Source: UBA4781 sp963556045
GTDB taxonomy: Bacteria; Chloroflexota; Anaerolineae; Anaerolineales; Anaerolineaceae
DNA length: 64,000 nucleotides
Assembly: GCA_963556045.3 (NCBI GenBank)
Contig: CAUVYA020000002.1
Span: forward strand, 1,302,001 to 1,366,000
Direction of reading: 5' to 3'
The notes beneath the pieces were generated by a model. The model was given only the letters and a program-made list of their open reading frames with translations. It searched no databases and was not told where the DNA came from. The position numbers were made by a program, and so were the translations under genes. This document shows positions 32,101-41,938 of this stretch, in pieces (positions within the stretch are counted from its first letter, which is position 1; each line of letters opens with the position of its first letter).

Positions 32101-35100
32101 CGGGAGAGAATTCCTTCGCAATGCTGGGCGCATTTACTTTACTGACCGTAACGCTATCGGTGTTGGAAATCACATCAGCACCTTCACTGGCAGCATCCTT
32201 AGCAGTGGCATAGGCAAGATTGGTGACAGAACCCGCTGTCACATCGTCAGCAGTTACCGTGTAGGTTCTTGAGCAGGTAACTACCCCACCCGGGTTAAGG
32301 CTGGTTGCACTGCCGCAAGTCAACGGAGTGGCAAAGTGGTCATCCATCACCTGAAAGGGAGCGTACAGGGGCAAAGCGCCTGTATTGGTAAGGGTATAGG
32401 AGTAGCTGATGGTATTCCCTACCAACCGATAGGATTGGGTGCTGGTAGTCTTATCCAGGGTCAACCCGGTATATTTGACGGTAACGCTGCTCTCATTGGA
32501 ATTGACTATCTGTTCCGCTTCATCCATTGCTGTCGCAGTAGCAATATTCACCACCGATTTGGCTGTCACATCCGCCGCGGTGACCGTGTAATCAGCTGTA
32601 CAGTTTATGCTTGCTCCCGGCAGTAATTCTGTAACACTGCCGCAAGGAAAAGAAGTCACCAGGCGGTCATCGGTGACCGTGAAGGGGGCATACAGGGTCG
32701 CATCCCCGCTATTGGTCAAGAGATATGAATAGGTAATGGTATCGCTCACCCCTTTGAAATTGGGCGAAAGACTGCTCTTTTGCAGTGACAACCCGACGCC
32801 ATTAACAGTAAGCGTATCACTGGCGGTATTGCCGGTTCCCCCATTGACGGAGGTGACCGCATTACTGGTATTGTGATACACACCTGCATTGGGTGCCGTC
32901 ACATCGATCGCCACCGTACAGCTTTCCCCTACATCGAGAGAAGCCCCACTTACTGATATCGAAGCGGATGTACTGGAAACCGTCCCGCCGCACTGCTCAA
33001 CAGCCGGTTCAACTGCCTTCTGCAGACCTACCGGGAAGGAATCGGTAAAAGCAATGCCCTCCAATGGCAGTGTGTTTTCAGGTGGATTGGTGATAGTGAA
33101 AGTTAACGTGCTGGTTGCACCTGCCGGAATAGGATCGGGGTCGAAATTCTTTGAAATGAAGGGCGGGGCGATCACCTGCAGCGTATCGCTGGCAGTATTG
33201 CCGCTGCCGCCTGTGACGGCTGACACAGTTTCACTGGTATTAAGGTAATCTCCAGCGCTGCCTGCCTGCACTGCGATAATTACCGTGCAGGAGGAATTGG
33301 CAGCGATCGTTCCATTTTCCAGTTGGATGGAATTCTCAGTGCTGCTTACAGTACCCCCACATTGAGACACATTGGGAATACTCGCCAGCACCATGCCAGA
33401 TGGGAAAGTATCACTGAAAGCCACACCGCTCATGCTGGAATCGTTGGGATTGGTAATGACAAAGGTTAACGCCGAAACTTCATTGACACGCACCGGGTTG
33501 GGAGAAAAATCTTTACTGATAGATGGTGGCAGGAGTGTTTCTTCCACTACCAGTGTGTCACAGGTCAGATCGGCATTGGTTGCTTCCTGGTCAGTCTGTA
33601 ATGCACCTGCTTCGATACAGTTCTCGTAACTACCTGCGGTGGGTGCGGTCACATCCACCAGGATGGTACACTGCGCTTCCGCTGTCAGGGCACCTTCACG
33701 GAGGGTGATGGAATTGACTGTCGTTTCCACTGTGCCGCCGCACTGGTTCACTTCTGGCGAACTGGCAACTGTAATTCCATCCGGCAGGGTATCGGTAAAG
33801 CCCAAACCAGAAAGATCAACATTGCCCGTATTCTGGATCTGGATCGCTAACGTTGAAGCATTCCCACTACCTTCCTGTAGCGGGTTAATGGTGAAATACT
33901 TGGTAAGGCTGGCACCCGCCAGATTGGTAAGCGTTGCGGATGCAGATTGGGTATTTCTTGCTCCATTTGAGGTGGTCACCGATTGTTCAGGGATGGTATT
34001 GGTCAGGTTGCCGCTCACATCCATGGATACATTAACAGTCATCTCGCAGCTATCGTTAGCAGCCAGAGTGCCCCCACTGAAGGAGAAGGAGGTTTCTCCC
34101 GGCACCGCACTGATCTCACCACCGCAGGTACCGGTAGAAGCATGGGAGGGTGTGGCAATATACATACCACCCATATTTTGCGGATCGCTGCTCTGCGGTA
34201 GATTATCGGTAAAACTGATGCCGGTCAACACAGCATTATTTGGATTGGTCAAACGCACCGTCATGGTAGAAGCTGCACCACCAAACACGGTCAGGGGATC
34301 AAAACTTTTCACAACTCCGATGGTAAGGTCCTCCACCGTCAGGTCTGCCGAGGCAGAAGAGGGGTTGGTAACGGTCAGACCGCTGTCATGCAGGGTACCA
34401 CTGACACCATTGACTGCGATGCGGTTGGTCTTGGTGCCGGTAGTTGCACCACGTACGGTCACGTTGACCGTACAAATCCCAGGAACCGACCCTACCTGAG
34501 CAGGGATCTTACCCCCGTTCATCAAGAAGGTGGTCCCTCCCGCCGAAACTTCCAGTACAGCATCCACACAGGTGGTGCTCGGGTCTGGATCATCCGCCAG
34601 CACCACACCGGATGGCAGGGTATCTGAAAAGGTAACATCCTCTAACTGTGTGAAATTCACGTTTTGCAGCACAACGGTCAAAACCGAAAGTCCATTGATA
34701 TTGACCAAACTGGGATAGAATGATTTGCTCACGCTGATGCCGCTGACCGTTAATGTGCGGGTGATATTCCCGGAAATATTGCGATCTTGATCATTACTAA
34801 TATTGGCGGGGGAAATGATATTGTTGTACGTACCGGGTTCCGATGCAGTCACATATACGAGTCAAGGAACATTGTTTCCCCGCTGCAATGCTACCACCGC
34901 TGTAGCTGAGCAGTGTATCCCCCGCTTCTGGGAGCAAAGACACCCCCAACACAGTTGGAATTCTTGGGATGCATTGGGAGTTGCCGCTACTGAAACGCCC
35001 GCCGGGAGAGCATCGGTAAGGCTGAAACTAGTCAAGGTCTGTATCGGTTGGCGCCGTGATAGAAATGGTCAAGTCGAGAAGTGCCATTCACTCCAATAGT

Positions 35101-36500
35101 GCTGGGAGAAAAAGATTTCGAGCCGCTTATCCCGGCTCCTTCTCCGTACACACCCAGATTCGCTGTCACATCGGTGACATTGGTCGCGCCCTTGTGCAGT
35201 GTGCAAGCTGCCAGCAGGAAGGGTATTGGTAAAACTACCCGCGACGGAAGATGTTACCAGCGCTTTGATAGATGCATGAACCAGGGATCGTGCCAACCTT
35301 TGCGGGGATGACACCATCGGATAGGGTAATGGAGGTGGCAGTATACGAAACGGTGCCACCGCATTGGGGGCTGGTCAGGGGCGGCAGCTATCGTTAACCC
35401 AGCAGGCAGGTTATCCGTTAGATCCACACCCGTATAATCTGACGTGGAAGGATTTTGCAGGGTGATGGTCAGTGTACTGATACCCCCCTGTTGAATGGAC
35501 GAGGGAGAAAAATCCTTACTCATCCCAACAGATTGGTAATTAAGAGGAGCTGAAGCAGCAGAAGCATTTGTCACTGATTGTTTATCGTGTATGGCATAAG
35601 CTTGGATGGTATTCACATACACGCCAGATACCAGCGACGTGACATTCACCCGCACTGTACAGGTGGTATTGGGTAGAACAGTAGCGCTGTAAATAGAAAA
35701 AGAAGTTTGATTCGCTGCCAGCGGGACACCACCCGGACCGGTGACATATACACTACTGCCGCAGTTGGAAGAACTCATAGTGCTGTTGGCAATAACCACA
35801 TTCGCAGGCAGGCTATCCGTGAGCCGTGTTTCGGTCAATGGATAATCCAGATCATTATTGCGGATCTGGATACTCAACTGGCTGGTCTGCCCGACCCATT
35901 GCGTGTTGGGAGAAAATGATTTACTGAGGGATGGGGGAGCGATGGAATCAACCTGCAGCGTATGGGTAGCAGGGCTGGTGTTAGTGATAGAGATAGTGCC
36001 GGTCGGATCGGTGGCATGTAAATTATTGGCAGGAATCGCATTATCATGATTGCCTGCCACCACAGAGGTTACCTTTGCAGTAACGGTACAGGAACCCGGA
36101 GTATCCCCCACTTGCGCTGGTACCGTACCTCCAACCAGAGAAAGACTTTGCCCGATGATAACCACTGTACCACCGCAGGTAGTGGTAGTCTGAGCCGGGG
36201 TTCACGAAAGGTCACACCATCCGGCAAAGTATCCACCCAGGCAGCCGGAACGGATGTCAGCGTCAGAGGAAAATAATTCGGGTTATAGATATTCACGCTG
36301 AGCAGCGCTTCACCGCCAGCAGGTATAAGGTCAGGGGTGAAACGTTTATTCATCTGTGCAGGTAGAGAAGTTTCTCCATCAGCGAAAACGATATGTTGAG
36401 GGGGAAGAAAAGTAGAACTCAGAAGCAGAACGAGTAGAAGGAACCAGTTAACAACAGGTTTTCGAGACGATGTTCGATGAAGCATGGTTGATGGCGGCAT
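29153..36500 (-). CDS. Giant DUF11-repeat surface protein with LPDTG motif and C-terminal sortase domain (frameshifted in this sequence)
   Basis: Read as one gene it would encode about 2,450 residues. An N-terminal signal peptide (VVNWFLLLVLLLSSTFL) is followed by some 16 DUF11-type Ig-like repeats, each starting like ISKSFSPxxIxxGGxSTLT and containing a QCGGTV block. Next comes LPDTGFAP (LPDTG codons 29672-29686), then ~55 residues, then a sortase domain with catalytic His in VLTAHVYD (codon 29441-29443), Cys in LMTCKGYD (29250-29252) and Arg in YQWRVVVKA (29210-29212). The frame is broken near 36190 and repeatedly between 34850 and 35400. After frame correction the protein reads coherently, so sequencing or assembly indels are more likely than decay. 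The intact 3' frame runs 34852-29153 (1,899 codons). Probably a secreted, cell-surface adhesin or S-layer-like protein. The start at 36500 is tentative. Confidence 0.85.
29750..36380 (-). repeat. Tandem DUF11 coding repeats
   Basis: About 16 units of ~110-135 codons with recurring DNA blocks for TLTFTITNPN, GVAFTDxLPxG and QCGGTVSS. Units differ enough to be distinguishable but are similar enough to cause assembly errors. Confidence 0.85.
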
Positions 36501-36540
36501 TATTGAATCTTTCGTTTAGTAGTATTAAATTTACAACTTA

Positions 36541-36554
36541 CTCATTATAATGAG
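36541..36554. promoter_or_regulatory. Palindrome overlapping a -10 box upstream of the DUF11 gene
   Basis: CTCATTATAATGAG is a perfect 14-bp palindrome and its centre contains TATAAT on the minus strand, about 40 bp upstream of the DUF11 start. It may be promoter plus operator. The rest of the 266-bp gap 36501-36766 shows no gene. Confidence 0.5.
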
Positions 36555-36766
36555 ATTTATTTAGAGCGCAAATTAAATCGCAAAATCCATCATTCCATGC
36601 TAATTAATTCCATTCCTCAACGATTTCCCGATTCCTCCCTACCTACGACCTGATTCACTTCGCAGTAGAAATAAACAGCGGTTTCGGTTCATTTACCATC
36701 ACTTTCCTTACATGTCTTACGTTAATCTCATGTTGACCCGTTTGAGAGAGCATAAAAATCCCTCCA

Positions 36767-37138
36767 TCATTCCAGAATACGGTCAACCAGGGTGACAAGG
36801 AAACTGCTGCGGCTTGCGGAAGGTGCATCGTACTCGTTATCCAGGTAGATGGCATCATAGCGGCAGCTTTGTTCGCACTGCCCGCAGTAGGCGCAGCGGT
36901 CGCGGTGGTAGAGCAGGCGAAATTCGTCTTTCGATCGTTTCACCATCTCCAGCGCCTGAGTGGGGCAATCCCGCACACACAGGCTGCAGCCCACACAATG
37001 CTGCTCCCGCATACGCACGCTTCCCCGAAAACGCTCCGTAGGAAGGGTGTTCTCCTGCGGATATTTGACCGTCTCGCTGCCGGAAAAGAACGCCGAGAGG
37101 ATATTGGGAAGGAGATAGAAGAACTGGCGGATCTTCAT
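36767..37138 (-). CDS. Hydrogenase ferredoxin-like subunit (HycF/NuoI-type, two [4Fe-4S])
   Basis: 123 aa. Two classical cluster motifs: CVGCSLCVRDCP (residues ~47-58) and CAYCGQCEQSCR (~80-91). Carries electrons between reduced ferredoxin and the NuoB-like subunit in group 4 hydrogenases. The N-terminus has a short amphipathic segment (FFYLLPNILSAFFSG) that can lie along the membrane. Last gene of the 12-gene operon that starts at 46116, 7 bp after the NuoH-like gene. Confidence 0.9.
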   Translation of the reverse strand: MKIRQFFYLLPNILSAFFSGSETVKYPQENTLPTERFRGSVRMREQHCVGCSLCVRDCPTQALEMVKRSKDEFRLLYHRDRCAYCGQCEQSCRYDAIYLDNEYDAPSASRSSFLVTLVDRILE

Positions 37139-37145
37139 GGAATCC

Positions 37146-38081
37146 TCATCCCTTCAGCACCAGAAAGAGATTATGGATAAGCGCCACAGGCACCATGATG
37201 TACCAATTCACGCGGATCAATTGATCAATGCGCAGACGGGCATAGATAGCGCTGATGCTTGAAAGCAGGAACTGCAGCAGGATCAGCAAAAGATAGAAAA
37301 TGACGAAGCCTTTCACCGTCCCCATCTGCCAGAAACCGCCAAAGTATACGTGGACGACGAAGGACAGACCCACCACGGTCTGCAGCTGATTAGTCAGCTT
37401 CCACAGCCCCAATTTTTTTCCGCTGAATTCGGTCAGGGGTCCTGCGATCATCTCCGATTTCGCCTTGGGGATATCATACGGTTCGCGCTTCAATTTGCCG
37501 ATCAACCCGGAAATCGTCAAAAAGAAACCCACGATGTGCAACGGAAAGAACGAGCCGGACGCCATTTGAACATTCCTGATATCCGCCAGAGACCATGATC
37601 CACTGCTGATCACCGTGCCGCTGATCGCCAGCAGGAACAGCACTTCGTACGAAAAATACTGCAGCAGAGAGCGATTGCCGCCCAGGAGTGAATACACCCC
37701 GCTGGTGATCCGTCCCGCCAGAAAATACAGCAGCGACGGCATGCTCAGGAGAAATATGACCACAATGAAATCACCCTCAAAGGAGCGTGCGGTCGAAGCA
37801 GCGAAGGGTAGATAAAAACTGGCGGTCATCACACACGCAAAAGAAGCCAGCGGCAGCAGGGTGGCAAGCAGTTCATTGGTGCCGGTTGGCAGAATATCCT
37901 CTTTCGAAAAGAGTTTGATCAAATCCGCGACCGGCTGGTACCAGGGTGGACCGACCCTGCCCTGAAAACGGGCGACCAGTTTGCGATCAAGCCAGTGCAG
38001 GAAGAGCGCGGTCACCAGCACAAATGCAAATCCCGGAAAGATCAGGATGTGGAATAAGGTTTGCAGAATATTCATCTCCAT
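37146..38081 (-). CDS. Hydrogenase membrane anchor, NuoH/HycD-like
   Basis: 311 aa with about eight membrane helices. Joins the hydrogenase arm to the ion-pumping arm. Conserved loops: ARFQGRVGPPWYQPVADLIK near the N-terminus and REPYDIPKAKSEMIAGPLTE in the middle, both typical of NuoH, MbhM and HycD proteins. 13 bp downstream of the large-subunit gene. Full length for hydrogenase-type NuoH proteins. Confidence 0.92.
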   Translation of the reverse strand: MEMNILQTLFHILIFPGFAFVLVTALFLHWLDRKLVARFQGRVGPPWYQPVADLIKLFSKEDILPTGTNELLATLLPLASFACVMTASFYLPFAASTARSFEGDFIVVIFLLSMPSLLYFLAGRITSGVYSLLGGNRSLLQYFSYEVLFLLAISGTVISSGSWSLADIRNVQMASGSFFPLHIVGFFLTISGLIGKLKREPYDIPKAKSEMIAGPLTEFSGKKLGLWKLTNQLQTVVGLSFVVHVYFGGFWQMGTVKGFVIFYLLLILLQFLLSSISAIYARLRIDQLIRVNWYIMVPVALIHNLFLVLKG

Positions 38082-38094
38082 TCTCTTTTACTGA

Positions 38095-39177
38095 TCAGCG
38101 ATCTGCACAGGCGATGCATAGATCAACACCCGCGATGACAGCCGATACATCCGCCATCTGCACATCCTGCAGTTGTGTATCCAGGGTGATCAAGTTGGTA
38201 AGGGTAGGCGTGCGTATCTTCAACCGTTCGGGCTGCTGACTTCCATCGCTGCGGATATAGTAGAACACTTCTCCGCGTGGCGCTTCAGCGCGGCTGACCA
38301 CCTCACCGGCGGGCACCTTGCGTGGGGATTTGACCGCAACCGGTCCAGCAGGGAGAGCAGCCAGAATTTGCTCCACCAGCCGGATCGATTGCAGGGTCTC
38401 CTGCATGCGGATCAGAGAACGCGCCCAAACATCCCCATCATTCAGCAGTGGGACTTCGACCCGCAGTTCATCATACGCCGCATAGGGCGCATCGCGGCGC
38501 AGGTCAATATCAAGCCCCGAAGCACGCGCCACAGGACCTACAACACAATAACGCCTGACATCTTCCAGGGTAAGTTTTCCGATTCCGCGCGTGCGGGCGG
38601 CAAAACTGCGGTCGCGCTCAATGGATCCGATCAATTCTTCCACGCGCTTCTTTAGATCATTTAATCCGGTTTTCAGTGTCGTCAGATGATCTTCATTCAG
38701 ATCAACACGCACACCGCCGATCTTGTTGACGGCATGAGAAACTCTGCCCCCTGAGATCTCTTCCATGATCTTGAGCACAATTTCTCGATCGCGCCAGGAG
38801 TACATAAAGATCGTATCCAGCCCGATGTTCTTTGAAAGAACACCCAGCCATAATAGATGGCTGTGGATCCTTTCCAGTTCGCACAATAACATCCGAATAT
38901 ACAAACCACGGCGCGGCACTTCCAGACCCAGCAGCGTTTCGACAGCCTGACAATAGGTGGTGGTGTGAATATGAGAGCAGATGCCGCAGATGCGCTCGAT
39001 CAGGTAGATATTTTGGATATAGGTGCGCTGCTGGGCAAGTTTTTCGATCCCGCGATGCACGTAACCCAAGCGAAGCGTGCTTTCCACCACACGCTCTCCT
39101 TCCAGCGAGATCCGGAAAGATACCGGTTCCTTTAATAAAGGGTGCTGCGGTCCAATCGGCACTACCATCCTGCTCAA
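38095..39177 (-). CDS. Group 4 [NiFe]-hydrogenase large (catalytic) subunit
   Basis: 360 aa. Both pairs of nickel ligands are present: RICGICSHIH (Cys64, Cys67) and DLCIACADR at the C-terminus (Cys354, Cys357). This separates it from complex I NuoD, which lacks them. The second motif usually reads DPCxSC; here Pro is Leu and Ser is Ala. The protein ends three residues after the last Cys, so there is no C-terminal peptide for a maturation protease to remove, as also reported for CooH-type enzymes. Reaction: 2 H+ + 2 e- to H2, coupled to ion pumping. The gene overlaps the NuoC-like gene by 4 bp. Confidence 0.95.
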   Translation of the reverse strand: MSRMVVPIGPQHPLLKEPVSFRISLEGERVVESTLRLGYVHRGIEKLAQQRTYIQNIYLIERICGICSHIHTTTYCQAVETLLGLEVPRRGLYIRMLLCELERIHSHLLWLGVLSKNIGLDTIFMYSWRDREIVLKIMEEISGGRVSHAVNKIGGVRVDLNEDHLTTLKTGLNDLKKRVEELIGSIERDRSFAARTRGIGKLTLEDVRRYCVVGPVARASGLDIDLRRDAPYAAYDELRVEVPLLNDGDVWARSLIRMQETLQSIRLVEQILAALPAGPVAVKSPRKVPAGEVVSRAEAPRGEVFYYIRSDGSQQPERLKIRTPTLTNLITLDTQLQDVQMADVSAVIAGVDLCIACADR

Positions 39178-39656
39178 GATATTCCTCCTTGTTTTTCATG
39201 CAACGGATTTTTGTCACTTTTTTGGTCATGAGAGCGATCTTTTCTGCGCATCGGATAACCACCCTTCCAGGTATCGGGCAGCAAAAGGGGCTGCGGATTC
39301 TGCAATCCCAAAAATTCGATCCCGTACATCTCATGCACCTCGCGCTCATAATATTCAGCACCGGGAATGAGCGGGCAGATGCTGTGAACCTGAAGATCGT
39401 CTGCGGCAAGCTCGATCCGCAGTGTGAGGTTGCCGTAACACCAAAAATGGTACAGCATGAGAAAATGTTCTTCCTGCAGGCAGGTGATGGTCGAAAGATG
39501 CCATACGCCGTTTTCCTGCAGCTTTTCCACCACTGCTACCAGTTGATCGGGGGATATTGACAGAACCTGTTCATCGCCCGCTACCCCCCGCATAGTCGTC
39601 AGCTCATCCAGATCCAGAGCGGTCATCACTTTTTTAATAATATCTTTCATCTCCAT
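39174..39656 (-). CDS. Hydrogenase NuoC-like subunit
   Basis: 160 aa from ATG 39656, which shares a base with the stop of the NuoB-like gene (TAATG); the longer frame lies inside that gene. The 30-kDa-subunit signature is present: EYYEREVHEMYGIEFLG, then LLLPDTWKGGYPMRRKD. Helps seat the large subunit. In E. coli HycE it is fused to the large subunit; here it is separate, as in Ech- and Mbh-type enzymes. Confidence 0.92.
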   Translation of the reverse strand: MEMKDIIKKVMTALDLDELTTMRGVAGDEQVLSISPDQLVAVVEKLQENGVWHLSTITCLQEEHFLMLYHFWCYGNLTLRIELAADDLQVHSICPLIPGAEYYEREVHEMYGIEFLGLQNPQPLLLPDTWKGGYPMRRKDRSHDQKSDKNPLHEKQGGIS

Positions 39657-40093
39657 TACATTGACTCCACCAATTGAATGATCCCATCCATAATGGTCTC
39701 CGGTCTGCACGGACAACCGGGGATATACATATCCACCGGCAGCAGTTTATCAATACCACCCAGGATGTTATAGGCTCCCGAAAAAACACCGCCGGAACAG
39801 CTGCAGCTACCAACAGCCAGCACCCATTTCGGTTCAGGAATTTGATCATAGATGCGTTTCAAGCGGGATTTGGTCTGTTCCGTCACCGGACCGGTGCAGA
39901 TCAAAATATCGGCATGGCGGGGCGAGGCTTCCGACAGGATACCGAACCGTTCTACGTCATACACCGGCGTTAACAAACTGAGAATCTCGATATCACAGCC
40001 GTTACAGCCCCCACTATTGAAATGCAAAATCCACGGTGATTTCCTGCGCGCCCAGGTAAGAATAGAAGATCGTGCTGCTTTATTTTTTTCCAT
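39656..40093 (-). CDS. [NiFe]-hydrogenase small subunit, NuoB-like
   Basis: 145 aa. Binds the proximal [4Fe-4S] cluster. Ligand candidates are Cys30 and Cys33 in GGCNGCDIE, Cys97 in GSCSCSGG and Cys127 in PGCPCRPE. The single-cluster small subunit is a mark of group 4 hydrogenases. Overlaps the preceding NuoA-like gene by 14 bp and the following NuoC-like gene by one base. Confidence 0.95.
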   Translation of the reverse strand: MEKNKAARSSILTWARRKSPWILHFNSGGCNGCDIEILSLLTPVYDVERFGILSEASPRHADILICTGPVTEQTKSRLKRIYDQIPEPKWVLAVGSCSCSGGVFSGAYNILGGIDKLLPVDMYIPGCPCRPETIMDGIIQLVESM

Positions 40094-40427
40094 CTCTCTC
40101 CAGAAGAATGATTATGCTTACTCCCGCTCCGACCAGATACAATACCGGGACAAACTTGTGCTCCGTATTCAGATCGATCGTAGAGATCACCAGGGCGACG
40201 ATATGTAAAATACTGAACAGAAGAGCCAGGCGGAAGAAGGCGTGATAGTTGACCTCCACATGCGGTGCATCTATATCTTCGCCACAGTAATAATGCATAT
40301 GTTTCGCGCGGCTGTATTTTCCTTTCGCCGATATGGTTTTCCCAATCCAGAGGAGAATACCGCCCACAACCATGAAGATAAGCAGCAATATGGGAGGGGA
40401 AAGCCAGAAATTTGAATCACTCATCAT
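40080..40427 (-). CDS. NuoA-like small membrane subunit of the hydrogenase
   Basis: 115 aa from ATG 40427, overlapping the stop of the NuoN-like gene (TAATG). Three membrane segments (about 10-30, 63-83, 92-110) and a loop KHMHYYCGEDIDAPHVEVN that resembles the Cys-containing loop of NuoA. The following FFRLALLFSILHIVALVIST also fits NuoA topology. NuoA-like subunits are present in only some group 4 complexes. The assignment rests on size, topology and position. Confidence 0.7.
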   Translation of the reverse strand: MMSDSNFWLSPPILLLIFMVVGGILLWIGKTISAKGKYSRAKHMHYYCGEDIDAPHVEVNYHAFFRLALLFSILHIVALVISTIDLNTEHKFVPVLYLVGAGVSIIILLERDGKK

Positions 40428-41938
40428 TACTTCATCCTCATTAATAAAAATTGAGCGGCGGGTTCCGTCCATTTCATGATGCCCTGGGGTCTTACAGTGA
40501 TGACGAGGATCAATGTTAACAAGACCAAGATGGGAACCAGCAGCCATGCCGATACTGCGGTTCGTTTCCCTGCAGGATGTTCTCGGTTTTCTTGAGCGGG
40601 TTTAAAAAACAGATTGCGCAGCAACTTCAAATAATAGCCCAGCGATACCAGACTGCCTGCCAGTAATGCGATCGCGCCGACCAGAGACCAGCCTTTCATC
40701 TGTGAAAACGCACTTGTCAGAAAGGTCCATTCCCCGATAAACCCCGGAAATGGGGGGATCGCCGCCAGGCTGAGGACGGATACACCAAATGCCGCCGAAA
40801 GGAATGGCGTCAACTGGTCAGCATGCTGTAAATCGTGTATCGTTGCTGCATTGAAAGAATGCTGGTAGACACCATTGACCAGAAACGCGAGGCTTTTCGC
40901 AATTGCATGCGCAATGATCAAGAAAAAGCCAGCCTGCAGGGCTAACGTTGATTGTGTTTGCAACCCGATCGCAATACAAAGTCCAATATACCCCATCTGC
41001 GCAATGGTGGAATAGCCCAGCAAGCGCTTGGTCTGTTTTTGAACCAAACCCATCAAATTGCCGACCAGGATATTGAGCAGGGATAAACCCAGGAGGATGC
41101 TGCTCAGAACCATGCGATCCATTCCCAGCGTGAGGCAGACCCGCAGCATGGTATAGAAAAAACCTTGCACCAGAATGCCGGAAAGGATCGCGCTGATGTT
41201 GCTGGGAGCTGTTCCATGTGCATCCGGCAGCCATGCATGCATGGGCACGAATGCGCTTTTCAGGCTGAAGGAAACCAGGATCATGATCAATCCGATCTGC
41301 GACAATAAACCACCGGCAGCCGTGATCTGTGAAATCTGCACCATTCCGGTGTCTTGAAACAACAGGGCTATCCCCATCAAAAGCACAACCGACGCGACAC
41401 TTCCCATGATCAAATACTTAAAACCAGCTTCGATGGCTGTATCTTTCCTGCGTCTAAACGCGACCAGCGTATAGGCGCAGATGCTGGTCAGTTCACAGAA
41501 TAGATACACGATCATCAGATTATCGCTGAAGAGCATGCCGATGAAACCGCACAGCATCAGCATCAGCAGTGAGTAAAAAGCCTGCTGACGACTCTCATTT
41601 TTGAGATATTCTGCACTGTACAAAGCGATCAGGCAGAACAACCCGCACGCCACAATACAGATCAATACCGCCCCAAGATCATTGGAAGCAAACATTCCCG
41701 GAGTAATCATGTCAGCCACAGCGGGTGTAAAGCCCGGGAAAAGCTCATCGAGGAAGTGCAATATGGGGGCTTCGCAGAAAAAATACACAAAAACGATCAG
41801 AAAAGAAAGGGCAGTCATGAATGCCATCATAGTATTCTTCATGCGAAGAAAGCGTGCTAAGAGGAAAATCAAGATCGCAGCACATCCGAGAAAGAGGAGT
41901 GGTATTTGCGGGAAAAGCAGCATCGCGGGTATCCTCAC
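40427..41938 (-). CDS. Antiporter-like subunit, NuoN/HyfF-type
   Basis: 503 aa with about 14 membrane helices. Proton_antipo_M features: ELTSICAYTLVAFRRR (Glu of helix 5), LKSAFVPMHAWLPDAHGTAP (Lys of helix 7) and AKSLAFLVNGVYQHS. One of three ion-translocating subunits in this operon. Start is GTG 41938 overlapping the upstream stop (GTGA); ATG 41923, with GAGG 9 nt upstream, is an alternative. It overlaps the next gene by one base. Confidence 0.9.
   Translation of the reverse strand: MRIPAMLLFPQIPLLFLGCAAILIFLLARFLRMKNTMMAFMTALSFLIVFVYFFCEAPILHFLDELFPGFTPAVADMITPGMFASNDLGAVLICIVACGLFCLIALYSAEYLKNESRQQAFYSLLMLMLCGFIGMLFSDNLMIVYLFCELTSICAYTLVAFRRRKDTAIEAGFKYLIMGSVASVVLLMGIALLFQDTGMVQISQITAAGGLLSQIGLIMILVSFSLKSAFVPMHAWLPDAHGTAPSNISAILSGILVQGFFYTMLRVCLTLGMDRMVLSSILLGLSLLNILVGNLMGLVQKQTKRLLGYSTIAQMGYIGLCIAIGLQTQSTLALQAGFFLIIAHAIAKSLAFLVNGVYQHSFNAATIHDLQHADQLTPFLSAAFGVSVLSLAAIPPFPGFIGEWTFLTSAFSQMKGWSLVGAIALLAGSLVSLGYYLKLLRNLFFKPAQENREHPAGKRTAVSAWLLVPILVLLTLILVITVRPQGIMKWTEPAAQFLLMRMK

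Noticed and set aside
29750..36380. CRISPR-like or other non-coding repeat array
   Set aside because: Repeat units are long, in frame and encode DUF11 domains; no short identical repeats with unique spacers were seen anywhere in the window.
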